A DNA stretch of 37,800 nucleotides from Gammaproteobacteria bacterium (GTDB taxonomy: Bacteria > Pseudomonadota > Gammaproteobacteria > SZUA-229): assembly GCA_030148865.1 (NCBI GenBank), contig JASBSR010000013.1, positions 1 to 37,800 on the forward strand. Reading direction: 5' to 3'. The notes below the pieces were generated by a model. The model saw nothing but the letters and a program-made list of their open reading frames with translations. It made no database searches and was not told the origin of the DNA. The number at the start of each line of letters is the position of its first letter. Positions within the stretch are counted from its first letter, which is position 1. This document shows positions 16,090 to 24,997 of this stretch, one piece after another. A program made the position numbers and the translations under genes.

Positions 16090-18108
16090 CTATTTGATGC
16101 GCATCCCGGCTTTGGCACCCTCATCGGGATGCAGTACGAACAGGTCTTTACCGCCGGGGCCGGCCGCCAGCACCATGCCTTCAGATATGCCGAAGCGCAT
16201 TTTACGTGGTGCCAGATTGGCCACCATCACGGTGAGTTTGCCTTCGAGGTCTTCGGGTGCGTAGGCAGACTTGATGCCAGCAAATACGTTTCGGGTTTCA
16301 CCATCGAGATCGAGCGTGAGCTGCAGGAGTTTATCTGCGCCGTCGACATGCTCGGCTTTAATAATTTTAGCGATGCGCAAATCGACTTTGGCAAAGTCAT
16401 CAAAACCGATTTCGGCTGCAACCGGGTCATCGGCGAGGGCGCCGGTTTTCGGAGTCGAGGTTTCCATAGTTTCCCGCGAAGTTTCAGTGATGACGTCGAG
16501 CTGAGTTTTTTCGATACGGGTCATCAAAGGTTTAAATTTATTAATACTGTGGTCGAGCAGTGGTGTCGCCAGTGTTGCCCAGTTGAACTCGGTGTTAAGA
16601 AAGGCTTCCGATTTTTCAGCAGTCGCCGGTAACACCGGTTTTAAATAGGTCATTAATACCCGGAACATGTTCAGCCCCTGAGTACAGATCGCATGTACAT
16701 CGGCGTCGCGATCAGCTTCTTTCGCCAGCGCCCAGGGCTTGTGTTCATCGATGTAAACATTGGCTTTATCGGCCAGCGCCATAATTTCGCGTACCGCCTT
16801 GCTGTAACATCGGTTTTCGAAATGTTCGGCGATGCTGTCACCCGCGTTAACCAGTTCCTGATGCAAAGCTTCATTAGCTAATGCTGAACTGAGTTTACCG
16901 TCGAATTTTCTGCTGATAAAACCAGCGCAACGACTGGCAATATTCACCACTTTGCCGACCAGGTCAGAGTTCACGCGCAACATAAAATCATCAAGATTGA
17001 GATCGATATCATCGACACCGTCAGCTAGTTTTGCGGCGTAGTAATAACGTAAATATTCTGGGCTGAGTTGGTTGAGATAAGTGCGCGCTTTAATAAAGGT
17101 GCCGCGCGACTTTGACATTTTCTGACCATTTACAGTCAGGAAGCCATGGCAGTACACCGCAGTCGGTGTGCGCAGCTCGGCAGCGGTGAGCACCGCGGGC
17201 CAGAACAAAGTATGAAAGCGCGCGATGTCCTTGCCAATAAAATGATAGAGCTCGGTTTTGCTGTTCGCGTTCCAGTACTCGTCAAAATCCAAACCGGTTT
17301 TGTCGCAGTAATTTTTGAAACTCGCCATGTAACCCATGGGCGCATCCATCCAGACATAAAAGTATTTGCCCGGTGCATCAGGAATTTCAAAGCCCCAGTA
17401 AGGTGCATTGCGCGAAATATCCCAGTCCTGCAAGCCCTCATCCAGCCACTCGCTGAGTTTGTTGGCGATTTCGCTTTGTACGTGGCCGGCGTGCAGCCAT
17501 TGTTTGAGCATGTCGCCGAAGTCGCTGAGTTTGAAAAAATATTGCTCTGAGTCTTTTTCGATTGGAGTCACACCGCTGACCGCGGACACCGGGTTTTTTA
17601 ACTCGGTCGGCGCATAGGTGGCACCGCAGACTTCACAGTTATCGCCATATTGATCCGGGCTATTGCACTTCGGGCAGCTGCCTTTGATGAAGCGATCCGG
17701 GAGAAACATGTTGGCCTCGGGATCGTAGGCCTGCTTGATGGTACGCGTACTGATGTGACCGCCGTCGCGCAGTTTCAGATAAATGCTGCTGGCGAAAGCC
17801 TTATTTTCTTCCGAGTGTGTGCTGTAGTAATTATCGAAGCCGATATTGAAATCGGCGAAATCGGCCTCATGTTCCTGCTGCATGGTGGCGATTAACTGCT
17901 CCGGGCTGATACCGTCCTGACGCGCGCGTAGCATAATAGGCGTACCGTGGGCGTCGTCGGCGCAGACGTAGTAACAGGTGTTGCCGCGCAGGCGCTGAAA
18001 CCGTGTCCAGATGTCGGTCTGGATGTATTCCACCAGATGGCCGAGATGGATCGGCCCGTTGGCATAGGGCAGGGCGCTGGTCACCAGAATTTTGCGGGGC
18101 TGAGTCAT
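16090..18108 (-). CDS. metG: Methionyl-tRNA synthetase
   Basis: The 672-residue enzyme has the HIGH-type motif [12 protein letters not shown] (residues 18-28) and a zinc knuckle with C145, C148, C158 and C161. [10 protein letters not shown] motif lies near residue 335. A C-terminal OB-fold tRNA-binding domain (about 565-672; [21 protein letters not shown]) is also present. The length and domains match the gammaproteobacterial dimeric form. It is divergent from apbC with a 214-bp gap, an arrangement common in this class. Confidence 0.98.
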   Translation of the reverse strand: MTQPRKILVTSALPYANGPIHLGHLVEYIQTDIWTRFQRLRGNTCYYVCADDAHGTPIMLRARQDGISPEQLIATMQQEHEADFADFNIGFDNYYSTHSEENKAFASSIYLKLRDGGHISTRTIKQAYDPEANMFLPDRFIKGSCPKCNSPDQYGDNCEVCGATYAPTELKNPVSAVSGVTPIEKDSEQYFFKLSDFGDMLKQWLHAGHVQSEIANKLSEWLDEGLQDWDISRNAPYWGFEIPDAPGKYFYVWMDAPMGYMASFKNYCDKTGLDFDEYWNANSKTELYHFIGKDIARFHTLFWPAVLTAAELRTPTAVYCHGFLTVNGQKMSKSRGTFIKARTYLNQLSPEYLRYYYAAKLADGVDDIDLNLDDFMLRVNSDLVGKVVNIASRCAGFISRKFDGKLSSALANEALHQELVNAGDSIAEHFENRCYSKAVREIMALADKANVYIDEHKPWALAKEADRDADVHAICTQGLNMFRVLMTYLKPVLPATAEKSEAFLNTEFNWATLATPLLDHSINKFKPLMTRIEKTQLDVITETSRETMETSTPKTGALADDPVAAEIGFDDFAKVDLRIAKIIKAEHVDGADKLLQLTLDLDGETRNVFAGIKSAYAPEDLEGKLTVMVANLAPRKMRFGISEGMVLAAGPGGKDLFVLHPDEGAKAGMRIK

Positions 18109-18260
18109 GAGTTTACGGCTTTGGAAAAGGCGCCTAAGATAGCAATTTTAGCCGGTCTTTGCATGGCTTTTGCGCGCTGATGAGCTGCTAAGCATCGGTT
18201 CAAGCAGTCATTTCTGGATTATCAGAATATCACTAAGGTTTAATCATGGTCGCGGTGGTG

Positions 18261-18266
18261 TAGAAT
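18261..18266 (+). promoter_or_regulatory. Putative -10 element upstream of apbC
   Basis: TAGAAT followed by a GCGCG discriminator is a good sigma-70 -10 hexamer, 57 bp before the apbC start. The -35 region 17 bp upstream is poor, so this is tentative. Confidence 0.35.
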
Positions 18267-18322
18267 GCGCGATCTTTGTAATGGCCGCTGACGCGGCGCT
18301 GTCTATTTTTGAGGGTTTCGCC

Positions 18323-19411
18323 ATGAGCGTAACAAAAGAACAAGTCGAATCTGCGATTAAACAATACATTGATCCGCATCTTGAAAAAGATCTGGTGACC
18401 GCAGGTGCCGTGAAGAACCTTGATATCGAAGGCGATGCTGTCAAAATCGAGATCGTGCTGGGGTATCCTGCCTATGGCTTTGTCGACAAGCTTTGCGAAG
18501 AAATCAAAGTTCGGGTTGAAGGCGTTGAAGGCGTCAGCAAGGCGGAGATTGAAGCCAGCTGGAAAATCGCCAGCCACAGTGTGCAGGGCGGCATGAACCC
18601 GCTGGAAGGTATCAAGAATGTGATCGCCGTGGCTTCGGGTAAGGGTGGTGTCGGTAAGTCCACCACCGCGGTGAATCTGGCACTGGCGCTGCAAAAAGAA
18701 GGCGCTCGCGTGGGTATTCTGGATGCTGATATTTATGGTCCCAGCGTACCGCGTATGCTCGGTATTCACGGCAAGCCTGAATCCAGCGACGGCAAGTCGC
18801 TGGAACCCATGGGCGGCCACGGTCTGCAGGCGATGTCGATCGGTTTTATGATCGACGAAGAAACCCCGATGATCTGGCGAGGACCCATGGTTACCCAGGC
18901 GCTGGAACAGCTGCTGCGCGACACTCGCTGGAAATCGCTGGACTACCTTGTGATCGACCTGCCGCCTGGCACAGGTGATGTACAGCTGACGCTGGCGCAA
19001 AAAGTGCCGGTCAGCGGTGCCGTGATTGTCACCACGCCGCAGGACATCGCCCTGCTGGATGCGCGCAAAGGTTTGAAGATGTTCGAGAAAGTCGAAGTAC
19101 CTGTATTAGGTATCGTCGAAAACATGAGCATTCATATCTGCAGCAACTGTGGCCACGCCGAACACATTTTCGGTGAAGGCGGTGGCGCTCGCATGAGTGA
19201 GCAGTACCATGTCGATTTTCTTGGTGCGCTGCCGCTGGATATCAATATTCGCGTCAACGCTGATGACGGCCATCCGAGTGTAGCGGATGATCCAGACAGC
19301 ACCGCAAGTATGATCTATCGTGATATCGCACGCCGCACTGCTGCCAAGCTGTCTCTGAAGGCAAAAGACTATTCGGCCAAGTTTCCAAATATTGTGATCC
19401 AGAATAACTAA
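18323..19411 (+). CDS. apbC: Iron-sulfur cluster carrier protein ApbC/Mrp
   Basis: The 362-residue P-loop ATPase carries and transfers Fe-S clusters. It has an N-terminal MIP18/DUF59 domain (about 1-85), the deviant Walker A GKGGVGKSTTAVNL (near 106-119), DADIYGPSVPRML, a DLPPGTGD Walker B region, and a C-terminal CSNCGH whose CxxC binds the cluster. The ATG at 18323 has GAGGG eight bases upstream and starts exactly at the domain; the longer frame from 18170 is upstream non-coding sequence. Divergent from metG. Confidence 0.96.
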   Translation: MSVTKEQVESAIKQYIDPHLEKDLVTAGAVKNLDIEGDAVKIEIVLGYPAYGFVDKLCEEIKVRVEGVEGVSKAEIEASWKIASHSVQGGMNPLEGIKNVIAVASGKGGVGKSTTAVNLALALQKEGARVGILDADIYGPSVPRMLGIHGKPESSDGKSLEPMGGHGLQAMSIGFMIDEETPMIWRGPMVTQALEQLLRDTRWKSLDYLVIDLPPGTGDVQLTLAQKVPVSGAVIVTTPQDIALLDARKGLKMFEKVEVPVLGIVENMSIHICSNCGHAEHIFGEGGGARMSEQYHVDFLGALPLDINIRVNADDGHPSVADDPDSTASMIYRDIARRTAAKLSLKAKDYSAKFPNIVIQNN

Positions 19412-19496
19412 CCCTGTCGCTTCGATATAACTGATTTTCTGTCGTTAGTAGCGCAGCACCCCAGGCGACGCATTGTATCGATCACCGGTCAGCGGT

Positions 19497-19603
19497 TGTC
19501 ATTTCGAGCGAGGTCGGTCATACGTTAGCATCACCGGTCGACGAGAAATCTTCTGAGTAGAGCCCGCAGCTTCAGGAGATTTCTCACTGGGTTCGAAATG
19601 ACA
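19497..19603. repeat. Dispersed palindromic repeat between apbC and the next gene
   Basis: The outer arms TGTCATTTCGA (19497-19507) and TCGAAATGACA (19593-19603) are a perfect 11-bp inverted repeat. The inner arms GAGAAATCT (19543-19551) and AGATTTCTC (19577-19585) are another. This matches the TGTCATTTCGA...GAGAAATCT type of repeat found in many copies in diverse bacterial genomes. It can fold into a long hairpin at the end of the apbC transcript. No coding sequence is present between 19412 and 19673. Confidence 0.75.
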
Positions 19604-19673
19604 GATGCTATAACGCATTTAGCCCCTGTGTTCTCAGTGGCTAATTTTTCAAATATTGATATTGGCTGATGTG

Positions 19674-20327
19674 ATGCGACGTTTTTTACCCACATTCCTT
19701 ATTATCGTTCTGGTACTGGCCATTTATCCATTCATTGGCATGGACAAAAAAGACAGTCCAGAACTCACCGGTTTACCGTGGCAAATCGAAATCCTGGCGG
19801 ATGGACGAACAAAAGTTTTTGGCCTGGTGCCTGGGCAGAGTCGTTTACAGGATGCGGCCACCGCGTTAGGTGATGATTATCAGCTGGCGATTGTGGAAAG
19901 TGAGTCCAGTATCAGTCTGGAAATGTATTTTGAAAATTATCGTGCCGGCCTGATGACCGCAAAACTGGTGCTGGTGGCAGACACGGATGAAAGCCTGTTA
20001 CGCGAGTGGCAGCAGCGCGCAGTTAAAGTGGATTACATGGGCTCGGGACAGGCGAAAAAATACGGTCTGACCGAAGCTGACCGCCTTGTCGCGATGCAGG
20101 CGGTGCTGCGCGCCATCGCCTGTATCCCGGCAGTGAATCTCGACGCCGATATCATCCACAAACGCTTTGGCGAACCGGCGGGTGTGGTCGCTGACAAGGC
20201 GGGGGTCGAGCATTATCTGTATCCGGCCAAAGGTCTGGTGATCAGTGCCAGCGCTTCGGCGAAGGAAGTGTTGCAATATGTTGCACCGCGGGCCTTCGCC
20301 AGTCTCAGTGAACCGCTGCAGCGCTAA
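19674..20327 (+). CDS. Uncharacterised membrane-anchored protein
   Basis: This 217-residue protein has one N-terminal membrane anchor (MRRFLPTFLIIVLVLAIYP) and a soluble domain of about 185 residues, presumably periplasmic. Its sequence includes WQIEILADGRTKVFGLVPGQ and KRFGEPAGVVADKAGVEHYL. The second part recalls SmpA/BamE-like folds that compare a gene-defined threshold of -FGxP- motifs, but the match is too weak to name. The ATG at 19674 is chosen because it directly begins the positively charged tip of the anchor; GTG at 19671 is equally possible. Its stop overlaps the convergent HAD gene's stop codon (CTAA at 20324-20327). Confidence 0.65.
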   Translation: MRRFLPTFLIIVLVLAIYPFIGMDKKDSPELTGLPWQIEILADGRTKVFGLVPGQSRLQDAATALGDDYQLAIVESESSISLEMYFENYRAGLMTAKLVLVADTDESLLREWQQRAVKVDYMGSGQAKKYGLTEADRLVAMQAVLRAIACIPAVNLDADIIHKRFGEPAGVVADKAGVEHYLYPAKGLVISASASAKEVLQYVAPRAFASLSEPLQR

Positions 20328-20980
20328 TCCCTGAAGCTGATTATCGGCCAGCCGCGTTCGGCGGCAGTTTTGGCCAGGGATTTATCGGGATCCACTGCCA
20401 CCGGGTGGCTGACCTGTTCCAGCAGAGGCAGGTCGTTGTGCGAATCGCTATAAAACCAGCTGTTGTCCAGGGTTTCGTCGTGCGCCTGCATCCATTCCTG
20501 CAGGCGGGTGATTTTGCCGTGCTGAAAGCTCGGTATCCCCGCCACGCGGCCAGTGTATTTACCATCGCGCATTTCTGGCTCGGTGGCGATCAGGTCGTCG
20601 ACACCAAAAGCTTCGGCGATGGGAGCGGTCACAAAACGATTGGTCGCGGTGATGATCAGTGTGGTATCACCGCTGGCACGATGCTCATCAATTTTGCTCT
20701 GGCCGGTGGCGGTCATAATGGCGCGAATCTGGCTGTCCATGTATTCGCGATGCAAACTCTGGAGCAGGTCGAGATCAAATGATGCCAGCGGACTGAGGGC
20801 GAAGTTGAGAAATTCGTGGATATCTAAACGACCTTCAGCGTAATCCTGATAAAAGCGTTCATTGGTGGTCTGATAGAATTCTGTGTCCACCAGTCCTTTG
20901 CTGGCCAGAAAAACGCCCCAGAGATAGTCACTATCACCAGCAAGCAGAGTGTTATCGAGATCGAATAGCGCGAGAGCCAT
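20324..20980 (-). CDS. HAD-superfamily phosphatase, subfamily IB (SerB-like)
   Basis: This 218-residue enzyme has the HAD motif I FDLDNTLLAGDSDYLWG at its start and motif II T in LIITATNRFVTAPIA. Motif III is K in HGKITRL, and motif IV is YSDSHNDLPLLEQV. The cap between motifs I and II is the small helical cap of the phosphoserine-phosphatase-like group. The substrate is unknown; related proteins are annotated as histidinol- or phosphoserine-phosphatase-like. It is divergent from rppH, the same neighbourhood as in Pseudomonas, which supports orthology. Confidence 0.9.
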   Translation of the reverse strand: MALALFDLDNTLLAGDSDYLWGVFLASKGLVDTEFYQTTNERFYQDYAEGRLDIHEFLNFALSPLASFDLDLLQSLHREYMDSQIRAIMTATGQSKIDEHRASGDTTLIITATNRFVTAPIAEAFGVDDLIATEPEMRDGKYTGRVAGIPSFQHGKITRLQEWMQAHDETLDNSWFYSDSHNDLPLLEQVSHPVAVDPDKSLAKTAAERGWPIISFRD

Positions 20981-21178
20981 AATATATCTGTTCAGGAAAA
21001 ACGCAGATGGTAACCGCTGACGCTCGCCAAGACCAGCGACTCACGTCGGTCGATAGTGAACATGATCTGCTGGCCAAATCTGTGGGATCAAACTTTCCTT
21101 CTATTCGTTGTCTGTTATTATCAAGCTATGAGATTCAACGCGGCGCTTACGCGCGCCGCCTACCACAGGTTTTGACAA

Positions 21179-21646
21179 GTGATTGATGCAAAAGGATACC
21201 GTGCCAACGTCGGTATTATCCTGAGTAATGACGACGGGAAAGTCTTCTGGGCGCGTCGTTGTGGACAGGATGCCTGGCAATTTCCGCAGGGGGGCATTCA
21301 GGAGAATGAAGCCCCACTGGATGCGATGTATCGCGAGCTCCAGGAAGAAACCGGGCTGCTCGCCAGTCACGTCAGGCTGATTGGTCAGACCGATGGCTGG
21401 CTGCGCTACCGGATTCCCCAGCATCTGTTACGCCATCGCTCGAAGCCCCTGTGTATCGGCCAGAAACAGATCTGGTTTCGCTTACAGCTGACAGGGTGTG
21501 AAGCTGACTTTGATTTATGCAGCAGCGACACCCCCGAGTTCGATCTCTGGCGCTGGGTGGATTACTGGACGCCGCTGAAAGAAATCGTGTTTTTTAAACG
21601 CAAGGTGTATCGTCAGGCACTGCGTCAGCTGGAACGCTGCGCCTGA
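21179..21646 (+). CDS. rppH: RNA pyrophosphohydrolase
   Basis: The 155-residue Nudix hydrolase removes pyrophosphate from the 5' end of mRNAs and starts their decay. The Nudix box runs from residue 38 to 60 (GGIQENEAP ... RELQEETGL), preceded by the family's WQFPQGG and followed by YRIPQHLLR, typical of RppH. The start is a GTG at 21179, reading MIDAKGYRANVGIIL as in other RppH proteins; no ATG is available. A short hairpin (CGGCGC 21141-21146 with GCGCCG 21153-21158) lies 20 bp upstream and may affect translation. It converges with hemJ. Confidence 0.96.
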   Translation: MIDAKGYRANVGIILSNDDGKVFWARRCGQDAWQFPQGGIQENEAPLDAMYRELQEETGLLASHVRLIGQTDGWLRYRIPQHLLRHRSKPLCIGQKQIWFRLQLTGCEADFDLCSSDTPEFDLWRWVDYWTPLKEIVFFKRKVYRQALRQLERCA

Positions 21647-21653
21647 GTCGCGA

Positions 21654-22076
21654 TCAGCCGGGTTGCAGTTCGACCAGCAGCACAATAGCGATCAGCAGGA
21701 TCACCGGAAATTCATTAAACCAGCGATACCAGAGATGTGAATGCTGGTTGCGGTTGTGTTTAAACTCCAGCAGCAGCTTGCCGCACCAGATGTGGTAGCC
21801 CACCAGCAGCACGACCAGCACGAGTTTCAGCTGCAGCCAGGTGGTGTCGAGAATTGCCGGGCCGATGACTGTGATCAGCCAGATTCCCAGAGCGATAGTG
21901 ATAATTGCCCCCGGCGTGGCGATGCCCCAGTAGAGTTTACGCTCCATAATTTTGAACCGATCCTGACTAATGGGGTCTTCGGCACTGGCGTGATACACGT
22001 ACAATCGCGGTAAATAAAACAGGCCGGCGAACCAGGTCACCATAAAAATTATGTGGAATGCCTTAATCCATAACAT
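21654..22076 (-). CDS. hemJ: Protoporphyrinogen IX oxidase HemJ
   Basis: The 140-residue protein has four membrane helices and begins with the diagnostic LWIKAFHIIFMVTWFAGLFY containing H8. ATPGAIITIALGIWL and WLQLKLVLVVLLVGYH follow. HemJ oxidises protoporphyrinogen IX to protoporphyrin IX in haem synthesis in bacteria that lack HemG or HemY. It is divergent from argC by 97 bp and convergent with rppH, as in Pseudomonas. Confidence 0.93.
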   Translation of the reverse strand: MLWIKAFHIIFMVTWFAGLFYLPRLYVYHASAEDPISQDRFKIMERKLYWGIATPGAIITIALGIWLITVIGPAILDTTWLQLKLVLVVLLVGYHIWCGKLLLEFKHNRNQHSHLWYRWFNEFPVILLIAIVLLVELQPG

Positions 22077-22173
22077 TTGTGCGCACCTGTCGCTACACTT
22101 GGGAAAGCATGCATAATAACCCGCTCATACTTATGAGCAAGGTGTATTTAGATTGAAACAGCGAAGCTAATAA

Positions 22174-23226
22174 ATGACAACTAACACTAAAAATAAAATC
22201 AAGGTCGGCGTGGTCGGCGGTACCGGCTATACCGGTGTAGAACTACTGCGTCTGCTGGTAATGCACCCGATGGCCGAGCTGCGCCTGGTCACCTCGCGCT
22301 CCGAAGCCGGTTTGCCGGTGGCCGATATGTTCCCCAATTTGCGTGGTCATACCGACATCGCCTTCACCGTTCCCGATAGCACGGCGCTGGCCGAGTGTGA
22401 TCTGGTGTTTTTTGCGACCCCCAATGGCACTGCCATGACTCTGGTGCCGGAGCTGGTGGCAGCAGGCTGCCGGGTGATCGATCTCGCGGCCGATTTTCGT
22501 CTCAAAGATTCCGCGCTCTGGCAGCAGTGGTACGGTATGGCGCATAGTTGCGTTGATATGCTTGCCGAAGCGGTCTACGGCATGCCCGAAATTAATCGCG
22601 CTGCAATTGCGACTGCGCGCGTGGTCGCCAACCCCGGTTGTTATCCGACGGCGGTGACACTGGGATTTTTGCCTCTGATCGAAAACGCGCTGGTCGATGA
22701 CCAGCATCTGATCGCGGATGCCAAGTCCGGAGTCAGTGGCGCCGGCCGTGGAGCCAATGTGCCGACACTGTTCGCCGAAGCGGCAGAAAATTTCAAGCCC
22801 TACGGCGTCGAAGGTCACCGGCATCTGCCGGAAATACGCCAAACCCTGGCGCTGTCCGCCGGGCATGCGGTGGGCCTGACCTTTGTGCCACACCTGACAC
22901 CGATGATCCGCGGCATCGAAGCCAGCCTTTATGCCGTGCTGAAACAGAGCAATGTCGACCTGCATGCGCTATATACAGAACGGTATGTGAATGAAATGTT
23001 TGTCGATGTCCTGCCCGCAGGGGTTACGCCCGAGACTCGCAGCGTGAGGGGTTCCAATATATGCCGGATTTCGGTGTTCCAGCCACAGCAGGCGGATACC
23101 GTGGTGGTCTCGGCGGTGATCGACAATCTGGTCAAGGGTGCCGCCGGCCAGGCCATTCATAATATGAATATCATGTTCAGTCTGGCTGAGACCACCGGAC
23201 TTCAGCAAGTCGCGATGTTGCCATGA
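22174..23226 (+). CDS. argC: N-acetyl-gamma-glutamyl-phosphate reductase
   Basis: This 350-residue NADPH-dependent enzyme carries out the third step of arginine synthesis. It has a nucleotide-binding [18 protein letters not shown] at residues 15-32 and the catalytic cysteine in [18 protein letters not shown] (near 156). [12 protein letters not shown] with a catalytic histidine and [12 protein letters not shown] come later. Its length is the norm for the group. The stop overlaps the next gene's start (ATGA), so the downstream DUF6776-like gene and bactofilin are likely co-expressed. Confidence 0.97.
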   Translation: MTTNTKNKIKVGVVGGTGYTGVELLRLLVMHPMAELRLVTSRSEAGLPVADMFPNLRGHTDIAFTVPDSTALAECDLVFFATPNGTAMTLVPELVAAGCRVIDLAADFRLKDSALWQQWYGMAHSCVDMLAEAVYGMPEINRAAIATARVVANPGCYPTAVTLGFLPLIENALVDDQHLIADAKSGVSGAGRGANVPTLFAEAAENFKPYGVEGHRHLPEIRQTLALSAGHAVGLTFVPHLTPMIRGIEASLYAVLKQSNVDLHALYTERYVNEMFVDVLPAGVTPETRSVRGSNICRISVFQPQQADTVVVSAVIDNLVKGAAGQAIHNMNIMFSLAETTGLQQVAMLP

Positions 23227-23960
23227 GCTATAGTGCGCGCCCGACCCGGATTCTGATTGCAATCCAGCGCCCTGGTCTGTGGCTGCTGGCTCTGCTGCTG
23301 GCCTTACTGTTGCTGGCAACGCTAGTCTGGTCGGCTTATTTATACGGTCAGCGCGAAGCTGGTTTTGATCGCTCCGAGGCGAGCCGAGTGGTGAATGCGC
23401 TACAGCAACAACTCGAAGAAATAAATCGGCAGTACGCTGAAAGCCAGCACCAGGCTGCTATGATTGAACGTAACAGTCGGATTGATGACGATGCCAGCAA
23501 ACAGCTGAAGAAATCATTGAACGAGGCTCAGCAGGAAGCGCTGGAACTCAAGAAGGAGCTGGCTTTCTACAAGAGCGTGGTGTCGCCGAAGCAGGAAAAA
23601 CGTAGCCTGGCGATCCAGACCATACAGCTGAAACGCGAAGACAATGGTGAATTTCGCTACAAAGTCATGGTCAGTCAGCGAGGTCGAAATGACAAGCTGG
23701 CGCGCGGTAGTATCGATATCAAAGTCGAAGGTCAGGATGGCGACCAGCCTAAAACACTGGCACTCAGTGACGTGTCAGCAAATGCGAAAAAATCAACCAG
23801 ATTCGGCTTCAAGTATTTTCAGAATTTTGAAGGTACCCTGAGCCTGCCAGCAACTTTCACACCCGAAAATTTACGGGTGGTGGTCACCCCCAGCAGCTAC
23901 GGCATCGACAAGCTCGATGAACTTTACAGCTGGGCAGACCTGACATCAGGAGGTAATTAA
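23223..23960 (+). CDS. DUF6776-like membrane-anchored coiled-coil protein
   Basis: The 245-residue protein has one membrane segment (about residues 17-40, rich in Leu/Ala). A coiled coil (about 52-115; [28 protein letters not shown]) follows, then a beta-rich C-terminal domain with [18 protein letters not shown] and [14 protein letters not shown]. This architecture matches proteins found next to bactofilin genes in Pseudomonas-type argC-erpA neighbourhoods. It may position or anchor the adjacent bactofilin at the inner membrane; that role is inferred from context. Confidence 0.75.
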   Translation: MSYSARPTRILIAIQRPGLWLLALLLALLLLATLVWSAYLYGQREAGFDRSEASRVVNALQQQLEEINRQYAESQHQAAMIERNSRIDDDASKQLKKSLNEAQQEALELKKELAFYKSVVSPKQEKRSLAIQTIQLKREDNGEFRYKVMVSQRGRNDKLARGSIDIKVEGQDGDQPKTLALSDVSANAKKSTRFGFKYFQNFEGTLSLPATFTPENLRVVVTPSSYGIDKLDELYSWADLTSGGN

Positions 23961-23963
23961 AAT

Positions 23964-24407
23964 ATGTGGGGCAATAACAAGATTAAAACATCCAAAATTG
24001 ATACTCTGATCGGACATAGCATCGAGATCAATGGTGATGTGAAATTCAGTGGTGGGCTGCATCTCGACGGTAAAATTGTCGGCAATGTGCACGCCGAAGA
24101 CAGTGAATTGTCGGTGCTGGTGGTCAGCGAGCGCGGTTGTATCGAAGGCGATGTCAGTGTGTCTCTCGCCATTATCAACGGCACGGTCAAAGGTAATGTG
24201 TATGCCACTCAAAAACTGGAACTTTCGGCTAAGGCGAGGATCTTTGGTGATGTGCACTACAATCTGCTCGAAATGGCCAGTGGTTCAGAAGTGAACGGCA
24301 AGATGGTGCACGATCAGCGCGAGAAGAAGCTGCTGGAGCACCACAGCCCAAAAAATGAAGAGCCTAATATCCATATAATGGATGCCATGGGCGCGGCTAA
24401 AAGTTGA
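23964..24407 (+). CDS. Bactofilin (polymer-forming cytoskeletal protein)
   Basis: The 147-residue protein has a short N-terminal tail and a right-handed beta-helix core (about residues 14-115), with the typical GHSIEINGDVKFSGGLHLDGK start. A C-terminal charged tail follows. Bactofilins self-assemble into nucleotide-free filaments at the membrane that localise cell-wall enzymes. An AGGAGG site lies eight bases before the ATG. It directly follows the coiled-coil membrane protein by three bases, forming a likely functional pair. Confidence 0.93.
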   Translation: MWGNNKIKTSKIDTLIGHSIEINGDVKFSGGLHLDGKIVGNVHAEDSELSVLVVSERGCIEGDVSVSLAIINGTVKGNVYATQKLELSAKARIFGDVHYNLLEMASGSEVNGKMVHDQREKKLLEHHSPKNEEPNIHIMDAMGAAKS

Positions 24408-24497
24408 CTATTTTAGTCGGGTAATGCTACATTAGCCAGATCTAATGTGTATTGGCTGACACCATAGCTGATCAATTTTGCGAGGTTCGACACAGGC

Positions 24498-24875
24498 ATG
24501 AATATTCAGGTATCACTAGCGCCGCTCAAACCAAAGGTTCCGGAAAACGCCACCGTGGGGTTTTCCGATTCCGCTGTGGCGCGCGTTAAGCAGTTGATTG
24601 CTGAGGAAAATAACCCCAGTCTCAAGCTGCGGGTGTCGGTCAGCGGCGGCGGTTGTTCGGGCTTTCAGTACGGCTTTGAATTCGATGATAAGGTCAAAGA
24701 TGGCGATACCGAGATCAAAAAAGACAATGTTGTGCTGCTGGTCGATGCCATGAGTATGCAGTATCTCGCCAATGCCGAGGTCGACTTTCTCGACGGCCTC
24801 GAAGGCTCACGTTTTGTGATTAATAACCCCAATGCCAAAACCACCTGTGGCTGTGGTTCGTCGTTTGCCGTCTGA
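24498..24875 (+). CDS. erpA: Iron-sulfur cluster insertion protein ErpA
   Basis: A 125-residue A-type Fe-S carrier. The three cluster ligands C53 ([12 protein letters not shown]), C117 and C119 (TTCGCGSSF) are present in their standard contexts. An N-terminal extension of about 18 residues precedes the domain. ErpA delivers clusters to apoproteins, including those of the isoprenoid pathway. A strong terminator follows, so it ends its own transcript. Confidence 0.95.
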   Translation: MNIQVSLAPLKPKVPENATVGFSDSAVARVKQLIAEENNPSLKLRVSVSGGGCSGFQYGFEFDDKVKDGDTEIKKDNVVLLVDAMSMQYLANAEVDFLDGLEGSRFVINNPNAKTTCGCGSSFAV

Positions 24876-24894
24876 TTCCAACGCGAAGGGCTGG

Positions 24895-24930
24895 TATCAA
24901 AAAAGGGCGCTACGGCGCCCTTTTTTGATA
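24895..24930. terminator. Strong rho-independent terminator after erpA
   Basis: A perfect 16-bp inverted repeat (24895-24910 with 24915-24930) has a GGGCGC/GCGCCC core and a TACG loop, which in RNA is a stable UNCG-type tetraloop closed by C-G. The A6/T6 tracts at the base make it functional on either strand. It lies 19 bp after the erpA stop. Confidence 0.95.
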
Positions 24931-24997
24931 CTGGCAGCGACACAATCGGCGCTGGAGTTTGTTATGCTAGGCAACCCGGTGATTTAAGGATATTCCT

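Noticed and set aside
18233..19000. Long minus-strand frame of 255 codons opposite apbC
   Set aside because: It is antisense to the conserved P-loop region of apbC with no recognisable motif.
22243..22965. Minus-strand frame of 240 codons opposite argC
   Set aside because: It is a shadow of the GC-rich argC frame with His/Arg/Gln-rich composition and no family signature.
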